Shown here piece by piece: positions 10,320 through 20,199 of a stretch of DNA of 64,000 bases (within the stretch, counting starts at the first letter, position 1; every line of letters begins with the position of its first letter). The position numbers and the translations under genes are program-made. The notes beneath the pieces were generated by a model that was not told where the DNA came from, did not search any database, and saw only the letters and a list, made by a program, of their open reading frames with translations. Source of the DNA: Symsagittifera roscoffensis (lineage: Eukaryota; Xenacoelomorpha; Acoela; Convolutidae). Location of the stretch: contig NC_087063.1 of NCBI RefSeq assembly GCF_963678635.1, forward strand, positions 7,658,386 through 7,722,385. Direction: 5' to 3'.

Positions 10320-10718
10320 TCACGTTTGTTGCGCTCGCGTCATCGATGGCATCTTACTCGTGCTCTGGCCCGCTGATCTTGCTGATGGTCTTATCGGTAG
10401 TGGGAACTCGGTGTTGCTGCCCAAGCCAGGGTTCCCTGCCAAGTCGAATCCCCTTATTCCTCCATCCACATTCCAGGACAGCCATCTGGTTTGCTCTTGG
10501 TTGGATATTCCCCCAGTGGTGTAGCCGACCATCAAGACAGCTTCTGTTCCAGACTCCCTGCATTCGCCCTGCTCTTCCAATTGAAGGATGGCGTTCAGCA
10601 TCACCGCCATTCTCTCATCCACTTGGGTGTAATCCAGATCCCTCAGGCGTCTGTATAGCTCATCAAGCGTGGGCTTCTTCAGATCCCGGGGCATGGACTT
10701 CCAAAATCGATCTGCCAT
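10320..10718 (-). pseudogene. Likely N-terminus of the second (post-pol) polyprotein
   Basis: An ATG at 10718-10716 opens a frame of about 132 codons (start MADRFWKSMPRD). I chose this Met because the sequence just upstream (10745-10850) is a simple tandem repeat and clearly non-coding. The frame ends at a TGA at 10320-10322, after which coding resumes in the same phase with the coiled-coil segment. No known domain was recognised. If the interrupting stops and shifts are repaired conceptually, coding continues from here to about 2021, roughly 8.7 kb. Confidence 0.55.
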
Positions 10719-10744
10719 TATTTCTGGATGATCTGGCTCACGTA

Positions 10745-10850
10745 CCAACTTGAGAATTACCTTACCACTTGAGAATTACCTTACCACTTGAGAATTTACC
10801 GTACCACTTGAGAATTAGCGTACCACTTGAGAATTTGAGAATTAAATTCT
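10745..10850. repeat. About 20-bp tandem repeat between the two polyprotein regions
   Basis: About five imperfect units of the form CTTGAGAATTACCTTACCA (plus strand) follow one another. The units vary by one or two bases (ACC, TACC, AGC). They sit immediately upstream of the likely start of the second long reading frame, in element orientation. A regulatory role is possible but unproven. Confidence 0.8.
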
Positions 10851-11218
10851 TGAAGCGTTGTTCAACTTGTGTATTCGTTCAAGAACTTTTTTTCTTTCAA
10901 TTGAGTGCAGTTGGGTAGTCAATTTGACTTTACCAAATCAATCTGAAAATAACACTTGTTTTTTAGACTAAAATGCTATGTTCCTAACCTAAAACCCCCT
11001 GCCACTATAGTTAAAACCTTATCCTTTTCGTTCTACTAAAATAGTTGAATTGGAAGTTTTCTAAAAGCATGCAGATTCATTTTATGTTTTAGCACCATCG
11101 ATCATTTAAAATTTAATTGTCATGCCAATCACCTTTTAAGATCCTTTTACCTGTGCCGTGCCCCAATACACAACTTGAGATCCCTTCATACCCAACTCGA
11201 GACCCCCATGTACCCGAC
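10851..11218. other. Non-coding spacer between Pol and post-pol regions
   Basis: This AT-rich stretch of about 370 bp has no long frame on either strand. It separates the last Pol-extension frame (ending at a TGA, 11219) from the tandem repeat before the second reading frame. An internal promoter, splice site or internal ribosome entry could lie here; I see no decisive motif. Confidence 0.5.
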
Positions 11219-11452
11219 TCAGGCGATGCTCAAGTAGTATTTCCTGTGCAGATGTACCATGATCTCCGTTTCCGCGAAGACCACGTGTAGGATAGCGTAT
11301 AATTCCCTTGGGCTCAACTTGCCCCTGTTTGGGTCATAGACCGGCATTGAGACCTCCGTTATCCTTCTTTCAATCATGAAGTCTCGTAGTCTTGTTAGTG
11401 CCAACATCAAGTGATCAGGATCGATCGTGTTCCTGTCATTGACCCTCGTCAC
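11219..11452 (-). pseudogene. C-terminal extension of Pol, second part
   Basis: The frame is in phase with the one ending at 11489; a single TAA separates them and coding-like sequence resumes at once. It shows about 90 codons of mixed helical sequence up to a TGA at 11219. No known domain was recognised. It probably forms the C-terminus of the gag-pol-extension polyprotein. Confidence 0.5.
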
Positions 11453-11488
11453 TAGGAAGCACAGGTATTTGCCTGGGACTTGTGCTAC

Positions 11489-12409
11489 TTACGAAGGAAG
11501 CGCAGCCATTCCTCCCAGCCCCGGTCTCTGTCTAAACAGAAACTCCACGTTCTGGTATTCTCTCTTGAAGTCGGCCTCCAGTCTTGATTTGAAACTCATG
11601 TCCGCCGTGATACAGATTGCGCTAGTCCTGTCTGACAGAATGAAGTCACTGTCCGTTATCAGGCTGTTTTTCGAGTATTCGTTTGGTATTTCAAACTTCG
11701 TTTTGAAATTCCGTCCTATGGTAGGCTCTGGTTCTTCTTTCTCCAGTTCCAATCCGCTTGTTTCCCTCACTTCCTTGAGCTTCTTTATCATCAAATTTTC
11801 GGTGTGGGTAAGTCCTACCCCCACTCCCCGGACAAAAATATTTATCGACGTCCCCGTCGATGATGCTGGGTCTGAAATATCTGGCGGAATGTCGAGCGGC
11901 CTGTCTGTTGCCGTCCAGCCGAAGAGGGGATTTTCCGTCTTCATGTGCTTTCCCGCTGATATGTCAACTTGTTGTATGCTTTGTCCTTCGTCGCTTCCGT
12001 TCTTGACATCGCGAATCCATTCTAATATCCTCAAGTTCGTATTCTCCCTCCTCTCTATCTCGCTCTGTTCCAAATCTGTCTCCCGATCTGGTGTCGAGTA
12101 GTCTTCCTGAGGGTAGTGTTCATTATCATTGATGATTTGCCATTCATCATCAGCTGCCAGTTCGCCCAAACTTAGTAGCTCTTTGCTTAGGTCAACGGGC
12201 TGTATCTTATCAATCAGGAAATCGTCTCCGTACGTGTTGTACCTCATGCCTGTCCGTTTGCGATTGCCACTCCTTGTCCCCGCTGGTATTGATAAGTCTG
12301 GTTCTGTCCACTTTGGCACCTCACCTTGCTCCGGATCGTTCCAGTCTTCTTCCACAAAAGATTCCGCTTCAGAGTCCGCTTCTATTTTTTCATTGTCATC
12401 CAAACTCAA
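11489..12409 (-). pseudogene. C-terminal extension of Pol, first part (acidic)
   Basis: This 306-codon frame is in exact phase with the integrase frame; one TGA at 12443-12445 and eleven codons separate the end of Pol from the annotated start, which is a TTG and not a true start. The first 150 residues are strongly acidic and likely disordered; the rest alternates short strands and helices. No RNase H, chromodomain or envelope signature is visible. Either the TGA is a decay mutation, or it is read through to make a longer Pol. Confidence 0.55.
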
Positions 12410-12442
12410 GTTCTCAGTGCCATCATTTTTCTCTCTGGTGCC

Positions 12443-15400
12443 TCATTCGTTCACTTCACATGCTGGCTCCACCAGTAGGTACTCAAGTCCCTCCATGTCC
12501 TTTGGTATACACCAGTCCTCTGGGGATGGGACCTGAGGCTTCAGATTTTCATAATGTGCTGCTCTCCCAGTACTCAAGCGGTAGAACCGTCCTTGTTGAT
12601 GTACTTCCGTTATCATGAATGGTCCTCTCCATTTCTTGAGTAGTTTCTTTGTCCCTTTGGGCGGTATGACATTCTGGAAAACCCACACGTACTGACCCAC
12701 CTCATATGGCTTCGCCTGTAATATCTTTTCATCATATTTCTTGCGCTGTCTCATTTGTGCTTGCGCAGTGTTCCTCTTGCATAGCTCGTTTAGTTCCTGC
12801 TGTCTCCTGATCGCTTCTTTCACGTAAGCTTGAGGCGACATCCTCTTCCCTTCGTATTCCGGGTAAAAGAATGTCAGGGGCAATGCTCTCTCCCTGCCCG
12901 TCAACATCATGAAAGGACTGATGCCCGTTGTTGAGTGTTGCGTACTGTTGTACGCCCCTACGACTTGCGGCAGATATTTATCCCAGTCTGTCATGTATCT
13001 TGAGCAATATACCCTCAGCATGTTCACCAACGTTCTATTCTGTCTCTCTACCAGCCCGTTGGTCTGAGGATGGTAAGTCGTTGAGTGTGCATGAGCAATG
13101 TGTGACCTCTTCATTAATTCTTTGGTCAAATCCCCCACAAAGGCCTTGCCGTTGTCTGACTGAAAAGTCATTGGACAACCATACCTCGATATCCAATGAG
13201 TTATCAGGTTGTCACAAGTCTCCTCTGCCGAGGCTGTTTGACACGGCACCGCTTCTGCCAATTTTGTGAAGTGGTCTATTATAACCAGTATCTGGTTATA
13301 CCCCGACTCCGTCATGCAGATCTTTTGATGGTCTATCTGCACCACTTCATTAAATTCCGAGCTTTCAACCGACTTGAGTGGGAATTTTATCTTCCTTGGG
13401 TCTTTTACTTGCAGGCATGCCAGGCATGCATTCACCCATCTCTCGCAAGCTTTCCTCAATCCTGACCACAACCGCTGAAATGAGGCGGTGGCATTGCAAA
13501 GACCAAACGGTATCCGTTTCCATTGAAACAGACCCAACTCGCAGGCGAACCCTGTCTTGTCCCTGTCCTGCTTCCTGAGTGGTACCTGCCAGAAGGCCGA
13601 ACCTAAATCAAGAGTCGTAAAAAACTTTGCATCACCTAACTTCGAGAGGCTCTCATCAATCCTAGGTATGGGATTGTGCGGTACCGCATTCTCCTCAAGT
13701 TCTATTTCATGCTCAACAAAATTACAACACCCGATGTCTGCCTTATGTCTCGAAAAAACTTCCTCGTTCCGCTCTAATACATCCTTGATGGCTTCGAGCT
13801 GTTCGTCCGTTTTCTTGCCTCTTAAATGTTCAATTTCCGGTAGGACCGGTTTATCACTCTGCATTTCATCTAGTGTGGGCCGTTCCGGAAAATTCGAACA
13901 GCTCGATAGCCCATCGTCTGTCTCTGACTTAAGTGATTTCACAAGATCTGATGAACCTTTTGTTTTCTTCAATCGTCTCAAGATACAAATTTTGTCCCTA
14001 TGATTTGGACAATCAACGACTTCATTTTGTTTTGAATTTTCAGTCATTTCATATCGAGTTTTAACGGGTAAAGCATATCCCAGCTTCCTCCCCCTCTGTA
14101 TCGTGATGGGTATATTAAGAGTATTCAACAAGACACTGACGCAGAGACCGCTCTTGGTTATCGAGAAGGATCTTCCTAAAACAGCAGCACTTTGACTATT
14201 AGGATTCGGGACTATGCATACTTGCTTGTTGTCACTTAGTTCATTGTAATTTTTCATTCGCAAGCTTACGATTGCCGCTTCGTTCGCCTTTAGTCTCACC
14301 CTCCTACTCAAGAATACCGGTGCTTTATTTTTATTCGCTATTAATAAATTTACCGGTTTAATTGCGTACCTCCTATCCGGGTTTCTTATCCTGAACATCG
14401 CATTGTTTAAATCAATTGTTACGTCGAAGTTCCTGATGAAGTCCCTGACTAAAAAGAATTGGTCAGACTCATCTAGGCTTTCTACTACAAGAAAGCTCAT
14501 CCACAGATTGCGTTCCCCCAGATTTAAGGCTATTATTGGTGTTCTGCCTAGCACCCGCAGCGCCCCTTTGTTAGCAGCTGACAACCGTATTCTCGAGTCT
14601 ATCAAGTCATCTTTGTTAAAGCCCATTCGCTCCCAAGTTTCGATTGGTATTACACTCAAGACCGCACCAGTATCGAGTAACCCACGCAAGTGAGTCTTCT
14701 TGCCACTTATGTCCAGCACATGTGCTGATACGTCTGCCTCTGTTCCAATGTGCATTGCATCTTCCTCCAGCATGGCACAGTGTCCAATCGATCTCACCTT
14801 TAATTCTTCTCTGCCCACATAGATCTGTCCCACTAGATCTTCATCACATGTTATCATTGTTTTCGTGTAGATGTTTATCCCATCTATATTCAACTTCACC
14901 TCACGTGGACCATAAGCTTCTGTATATCTGTTGTCCACACGGATCGACTTGCTGCCACCTCTCGTGAGTAGCGCCCTCAAGGCTCTAGATGTCGTCTGTG
15001 GGCTTATCGCACTCAAGTTGTCTGCGTATACGTCAATGTGCATTCCTGTCTGGTCGCTGGGTTCACTTAAGTTCCTTGTCACTTCATGTCCACCTACAGT
15101 GATTATCGACATTATCCTGGCTCCGATTTTCGTTATGCCAAATGGCTTTCCTGTCACCATTTTCAGAGTGTTGCAATTTCCACTCTTTGTCGACCCTGCT
15201 ACAGCTTCTGGCACTGGCACCGAGCAATTTAGCGTCTCGTTCAATCTCTGTCTGTCGATCTCTTGCTTCAACCGTTGCTCTATTTCCTTTGTTGCTAGGT
15301 CCTGTTTCACCTTGTTGATCGCCTCTGACGCCACTTTCTCATAATTTATCTCTAGGGCGTTCTTGGCCGTGGCCTCTATCGCATTGTTAGCCTGCGTTAC

Positions 15401-15460
15401 CGCCTTCACCGTCTTCGTTGGCAAATCCGTACTCGGTGCTTCTAAGTTTTTTTGCTTCAA
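12443..15460 (-). pseudogene. Pol: aspartic protease, truncated reverse transcriptase and integrase
   Basis: The frame of 1005 codons has a retropepsin-like protease (LLDTGAVLSVIP, with a later FLVRDF where families usually have a Gly-Arg-Asp-Phe run). It continues with RT palm motif A (TLDLGSAFWQVPL), the IPFGLCNATASFQ segment, then integrase: CLACLQ (the CxxC of the HHCC finger), VVQIDH and SDNGKAF for the catalytic Asp residues, and GLVERQNR with the Glu, then a C-terminal GPFMI beta-barrel. Two stretches are missing without breaking the frame. RT fingers between ENAVP and HNPIP (near 13675) are absent. Everything from the RT YxDD box through RNase H to the HH part of the integrase finger (near 13467) is also absent. 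The polymerase cannot work. Family: Ty3/gypsy-like, from domain order. Confidence 0.9.
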
Positions 15461-15770
15461 ACTCGGTTCGTCTATTTCGCTGATTCTGCACCGCCGCTAA
15501 TGCCAATTTTTGTTTGGGGTGACTCTGGTTCTTGACCGCCTCCCAAAACAAAGGAAAATCCATCCTAAAGTGCCCTTCCTGATTGCAGAAGAAGCATCTT
15601 GCACCTATCTTGATGATTAAGCCACTATAGTACTCTTGTTCTTCCATCTGGCTCATGTCCTCCTCATCTGGTGCGTACCCCAGACTCTTCATGCCCTGCT
15701 TGTATGTTGTGCAATCTGCCATGTGATGATCAGCTGACCCGCAGTTCGCGCATGATCTACGTTTGTCCAT
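15387..15770 (-). pseudogene. Nucleocapsid with two zinc knuckles
   Basis: A 127-codon frame contains one perfect CCHC knuckle, C-x2-C-x4-H-x4-C (CANCGSADHHMADC, residues about 8-21). A second, CFFCNQEGHFRMDF, has lost its final Cys to Phe. Knuckles bind the element RNA during packaging. The frame overlaps gag (ending 15689) by 82 bp and the protease frame by 74 bp, each in a different phase. Such shifts are used in some retroelements, but given the other lesions here simple decay is more likely. Confidence 0.8.
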
Positions 15771-16078
15771 GTCATATCTAGGCTTGTACCATGACGACCT
15801 TTGTGGTTGGCTCCCCCTTGCATATTCCTGTTATCTGAATATGAGTACTTCTTGGGCTTCATTAGCATGTAGTCTCTCGACTTCTGTCTCATCTCTTCTG
15901 GAGTCGGTGCACTGTCTTTCGACAATGTATAGTATGTTGCTAACATTGTTCTCAAGTCATCACTTTTTACCCAATCAATGAACTTTGAGGCGATGCTAAA
16001 GTTCCTTCTATTGGTGGACTCTTCCGGGTCACTCCGTCTTCTCAAGCTCTCAAGATCATCTAGGAACTTGTCTATCAA
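15689..16078 (-). pseudogene. Gag capsid C-terminal part
   Basis: This 129-codon frame continues the capsid-like region of the preceding gag frame (helical sequence with DKFLDDLESLRRR and FIDWVKSDDLRTMLATY). It is separated from it by about 75 bp with a stop and a frameshift. Its last 25 codons run past the point where the true frame appears to shift into the zinc-knuckle frame. The assignment to Gag rests on position and the helical capsid-like composition next to the knuckles. Confidence 0.65.
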
Positions 16079-16151
16079 TTCATCGTCCTTTGCCTTCTTT
16101 TTTCGAATCGCATCATTGCTTGATGACCCTTCATGCCTGACCCGAATCGAT

Positions 16152-17630
16152 TCAACAATATCTCGAAGATTTTATCCGCAGTGTCGCGTTCCTCTTCCTT
16201 CTTGTCGTGCCTTCCAAGTTGCTGAGTATCGCTGTGAATGCTTGCCTCTCATCGTTCAAGTTGTCTTGTTCCAAGTGCAACCTCATGACTTCTACCCAAG
16301 TGTCAATGCATCCATCTGAATCATCCTTGAAATCTTTCGGTTTTTTGAAAGTTTTCCTGGATTTGTTGCTTCCTCTGTCACTTGAGTCGGTGTTCCTTGT
16401 GGCGAAGGCTTCTAGTGTCCTGTTCATCATTTCCCAGGTACTTGCCCACGTCATGACATCCGGTCCCACGTTTTTGTGAGTCGTGGAGTCCCCTGGACCA
16501 CTCGTTGTGTTTGCTGTTCCGCTTTTCATAATCGCTTTGGCCCTCCCCGGTGCTGTACTCGCGGCATCCCGGGGTAATGGTAACGGTGTTGACTGCCGTT
16601 TGTTCCGTTGTGGTTCTACGAAGTCAACTCTATTGCCTTGCGTCCGCTCCGCTGCTGGCCTGTCCTGTGACGTTGAGTTCCTCAAGATGGCGTCTAATTT
16701 TGCCTGTATTGCACATGAACTCTCAGCCTGGCCCCTACTCATCGTATCCGTTCTCGTTTCCAAATTCCCCAACTGGCTGTTCACTGCGTCATATCGTTGC
16801 TTCATTTCTTGCATGTCTTTTTTGATGTTCTTGTCTCGCTCTCCATCAGTGGTATCTACCTTGTCCGACATCTGCTGAAGCCTTTCCTCTGTCGCTTTCG
16901 CTAGATTGAAATAACTGTCCAGGTACTTATGTTTGTTGTTTCTTAATTCTTTCCTTATCACATCTCTATCCTCCTCGCTGTGCTTCAGTTTCTTGTCGAT
17001 CTGATCTAGCTTTGCCATCAAATCGCCTAGCTCAAGAGTAGTTGTTTCATGGTCAGCTGCTGCACTGTTGTTGGCTGCTGTTCCTGGTCTAATCTGGTCT
17101 TCGTTTTGGTCGGTGTCTGTCGTTTTCGTGGAAACTGTTCCGAATGTTTTGCCTTTCTCGGCTTTCGGTTCTTCCGCTGCTGCGTCTCTCGACATCATCC
17201 CGACCATTATCGCCAATCTTTCAGTAAAAGACGTTCTTTTTGCTTGAGACTCGTCCTTCACCGTTTCTGGCGTGTTGCCTGTTGTGTCTTCCACATTGTC
17301 TATCGGTGAGAACTCCATGGACTTTGGATTTGGTTCTTCTGCATTCGGCATCGGTGTTGACTCCGTCGTCTTCTTTTCCACCTCATCCACACTCTGGTCT
17401 GGTGTTTCTAGGTCAATCTCGATGGCGGGTTCCGCTTGTTTCCCTTCCGTGCCCTCTTTTGTTATGTTCTCTGTATTACTCCTTGTGTTGACCATGCTAA
17501 CTGAAAAGTTTTTCTTTGTTATCTTTGGGCCCATTGATGTCGTTTTACGTAGCGACGAGTTATATTTTGTCCTTGATTCAGTAGATCTTTTTTCAGCCAC
17601 CGGTACCCTGCTCCACCTCATTATTTTCAT
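16152..17630 (-). pseudogene. Gag N-terminal region
   Basis: The frame runs 492 codons. A likely start is the ATG at 17495-17493 (MVNTRSNTEN); an upstream Met at about 17531 is an alternative. The first 180 residues are acidic, Thr/Glu-rich and disordered. Residues about 195-300 form a coiled coil (LGDLMAKLDQIDKKLKHSEE and following). A Pro/Arg-rich linker leads to the capsid-like segment DTWVEVMRLHLEQDNL near residue 440. The last 20 codons after SNLEGT are probably out of frame. Structural particle protein by position; no conventional matrix motif was seen. Confidence 0.7.
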
Positions 17631-17879
17631 TTACAATTGTTACTATTTACAGTATTACTATATACAAAATTCTACTCTGAGGTTAAAATCTCTTTTGACA
17701 AAATTAATAAAAAGAAATTTACAATTTAATAAAAAAAAAGTTTCCTAAGCTTTTTTGAAAATTCTATATGTTCTTGATCCCCACAGTACCGGATCTTTAT
17801 GACTAGTCAGAAAATTTAATTTTGCGATTGGTTACTTCAACCTGTCTTAGTACTCTTTAATACCGTCACCCCCCTTCTT
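17631..17879 (-). other. Leader sequence adjoining gag
   Basis: AT-rich sequence between the gag frame and the 14-bp tandem array, with no open frame of note. It is part of the 2.6-kb leader of the LTR element. Confidence 0.5.
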
Positions 17880-18600
17880 TATACTGTTCCAAGACTTCCT
17901 CTCTACTGTCCCAAGACTATTCAGTGCTGTCCCAGTACTTCTTGTTAGTGTCCCAAGAACACTGTCCCAAGACCCTTGCCCTAAGACGACTGTCCCAAGG
18001 CTACTGTCCCAAGACTAGTGTCCCAAGACCACTGTCCCAAGACTACTGTCCCAAGACCCTTGCCCTAAGACTACTGCCCAAGACTAGTGTCCCAAGACCA
18101 CTGTCCCAAGACCACTGTCCCAAGACGCTTGCCCTAAGATTACTGTCCCAAGACTACTGTCCCAAGACTACTGTCCCAAGACTGCTGTTCCAAGACCACT
18201 GTCCTAAGACCACTGTCTCAAGACCAGTGCCCTAAGACGACTGTCCCAAGACTACTGTCCCAAGACCACTGTCCCTAGACCACTTTCCCAAGACCACTGT
18301 CCCAAGACCAGTGTCCCAAGACCACTGTCCCAACACCACTGTCCCAAGACCACTGTCCCATGACCACTGTCCCAAGACCACTGTCCCAAGACTGCTGTCC
18401 CAAGACTACTGTACCAAGATCAGTGTCCCAAGACTGTGTCGTACCAAGACTGCTCTGGCCCAAGACTGTCCCAAGACTGCACCGTCCCAAGACTGTCCAA
18501 AGACTGTACTGTCCCCAGACTGTCCCAAGACTGTACTGCTCCAAGACCGTCCCCAGACTGCAATGTACCAAGACTTCTTCGGTACTGTCCCAAGACTTGT
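17880..18600. repeat. 14-bp tandem array in the LTR-element leader
   Basis: About fifty imperfect copies of CCCAAGACCACTGT (plus strand; GTCTTGGGACAGTG in element sense) follow one another, with variants at the CCA/CTA/CTG positions and occasional CTTGCCCTAAG units. Because 14 is not a multiple of 3, all frames cycle through the unit, which produces open frames on both strands that are not genes. The array lies between the 5' LTR and gag. Confidence 0.92.
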
Positions 18601-19499
18601 CACTAAGTGTCTGGATAGTAGGATCTCTTCTTCTTCGTTGTGGGGACTTTTTAAAACCACTGTACCGTGTACCACCACTTGAGCTCTAGTGAAAATTTTC
18701 CCAAAATCCCTATCTTAATGGCCAAAATCCAAATACTGACCCCCCTGTATTTATCTCCCTCTCGTTGTTTCAGGCTATTTGAAACCCCAACTTCTTCGCA
18801 GGTATCTTGTGATCACCTGTTTGTTCAAATACCAACAACAAATTTTCACTAAAACGTAAAAGTTTAAACAGGAAAAATTATAAAAACAGAGAGATGAACC
18901 CACCTAAAATTCAAAGCTGACTGATGTCAACCTTTGTCCGAAAAAATGTCTGGTACCCGATTGCCACGCGTTTTCCTCCCCCCTGCTAGCGATCTTATGG
19001 GGTATCACAAAAACTGTCTATGTCCGTTCCCCCCTAGCGATCCGACCAGGGTACCTACCTTAACTCGATGTTAAATTTGGATATCCGCTTCTTATAACGA
19101 ACGCGTGTAAGTATCTAATGTAACTAAATCGACGATGCCGAACAATTAGTTACTCTAATGTGTCCCCCCTTTTTACAATTTACAACCACCAACCTTTAAC
19201 CTAACCAGCCCCCCTTCTAACCTCCCCCCTCTTTAGCCCCCCTCTTAAGCCGAAAAATCCCTTAAGCGCCGGGTGCTAAACCTCTCGAGAGAAAACCGTA
19301 GACCTGTTTCCCGGCCTGCTTGTGTAAAAACTTCCTCAAAACAATGGGGCTCCGCTTATCCAATTTTACACTTATTTCCTATAATGTAATGTGGATTTTA
19401 ACGATACCCGTTTGTCCAACTTGAGAACACCCCTGTGCGTCCTCCTCTTGTTGTTGCGATCCCGTGCTGGTTGTCCCCTTGACGTGCACTGTACTTGAC
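18601..19499. other. Leader of the LTR element, central part
   Basis: Roughly 900 bp without a supportable gene. It contains several C-rich runs (around 18960-19060 and 19165-19245) and no long frame. An internal packaging or translation signal may lie here, but I see no diagnostic motif. Confidence 0.4.
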
Positions 19500-19705
19500 A
19501 CCAACACCTTCTTCCCACTTGGCTGGTCACCACTTCCAGTCAAGTCTCCTAGAGGTTCAGCTCAGTCCTAGTGAACCACTTTCCCACTCGGCTGGTCACC
19601 TCTTCCAGTCAAGTCTCCTAGTGGTCCAGCTCTGTCCTTGTGAACCACTTTCCCACCCGGCCGGTCACCTCTTCCAGTCAAGTCTCCTAGTAGTCCGTCT
19701 AGGTT
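19500..19705. repeat. Three tandem 69-bp units in the leader
   Basis: Three copies of a unit built around ggtcacctcttccagtcaag and tcctagtggtccagctc follow in direct order with few substitutions. As 69 is divisible by 3, a short plus-strand frame repeats with it; I regard that frame as a by-product. The array lies about 500 bp from the 5' LTR. Confidence 0.8.
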
Positions 19706-20199
19706 GCAAGCTATCTGAAAACCCTTAACAACGTCCTCCACTTGGGCACCTTATTGAAGTCACTGGTTTAGACTGCTAGATTGATCGAAACGATCGGTCT
19801 TATAAAACAGTATGGGTATACTAATTAATTAATATAAAGGTTTGATCCAACTAATCTGGTATCAAATTCACTGTCAATTTTGTTTTATGGTTTTTGTTCC
19901 TTTTTCTATACTTTTTTCTTGTTTTTGTTTCGCTTTTTGTCTTTTTGCTCGTGTTTTTGTCCCCCTAGTTACACCCCCCCCCTTACTCGGTTAGCTAAGC
20001 CTCGTTCGGAGAGCGTACCAGGAAGTTTTCTCAAGTTTTCTTAAAAAGCTATCACGGTACAACCGGAAGGTTTACACGTTCCCGCTGAACCGTACCACCG
20101 GTACTCTAGAATGGGCATGTAGCCCGGAGCTGTGTCAAGTGGGTTCGACTCCGTAGTCTTGATGTCGTAAAAAAACCCAGGAGCGCCATAAAAACACTA
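19706..20199 (-). other. Leader next to the 5' LTR, including primer-binding region
   Basis: The minus strand immediately after the 5' LTR reads TAGTGTTTTTATGGCGCTCC. A TGG that could pair with a tRNA CCA end begins 11 bases from the LTR (TGGCGCTCCTGGG), but the match to any tRNA cannot be judged here, so the primer site is tentative. The rest has no gene. Confidence 0.35.

Noticed and set aside
15387-16152. Programmed frameshifts between gag, knuckles and protease
   Set aside because: Possible in principle, but two separate shifts plus a stop between capsid parts, and a lost zinc-knuckle Cys, point to decay in this copy.
17880-18600. CRISPR array
   Set aside because: Units are contiguous 14-mers without unique spacers, in an animal retroelement leader.
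17924-18682. Open frames on both strands across the 14-bp array
   Set aside because: They follow from a stop-poor simple repeat; no start context, no domain, and the peptides are just the translated repeat.
20141-20152. tRNA gene suggested by GGGTTCGACTCC
   Set aside because: Only a B-box-like motif is present. I could not fold a T arm with complementary stem or find an A box and anticodon arm.
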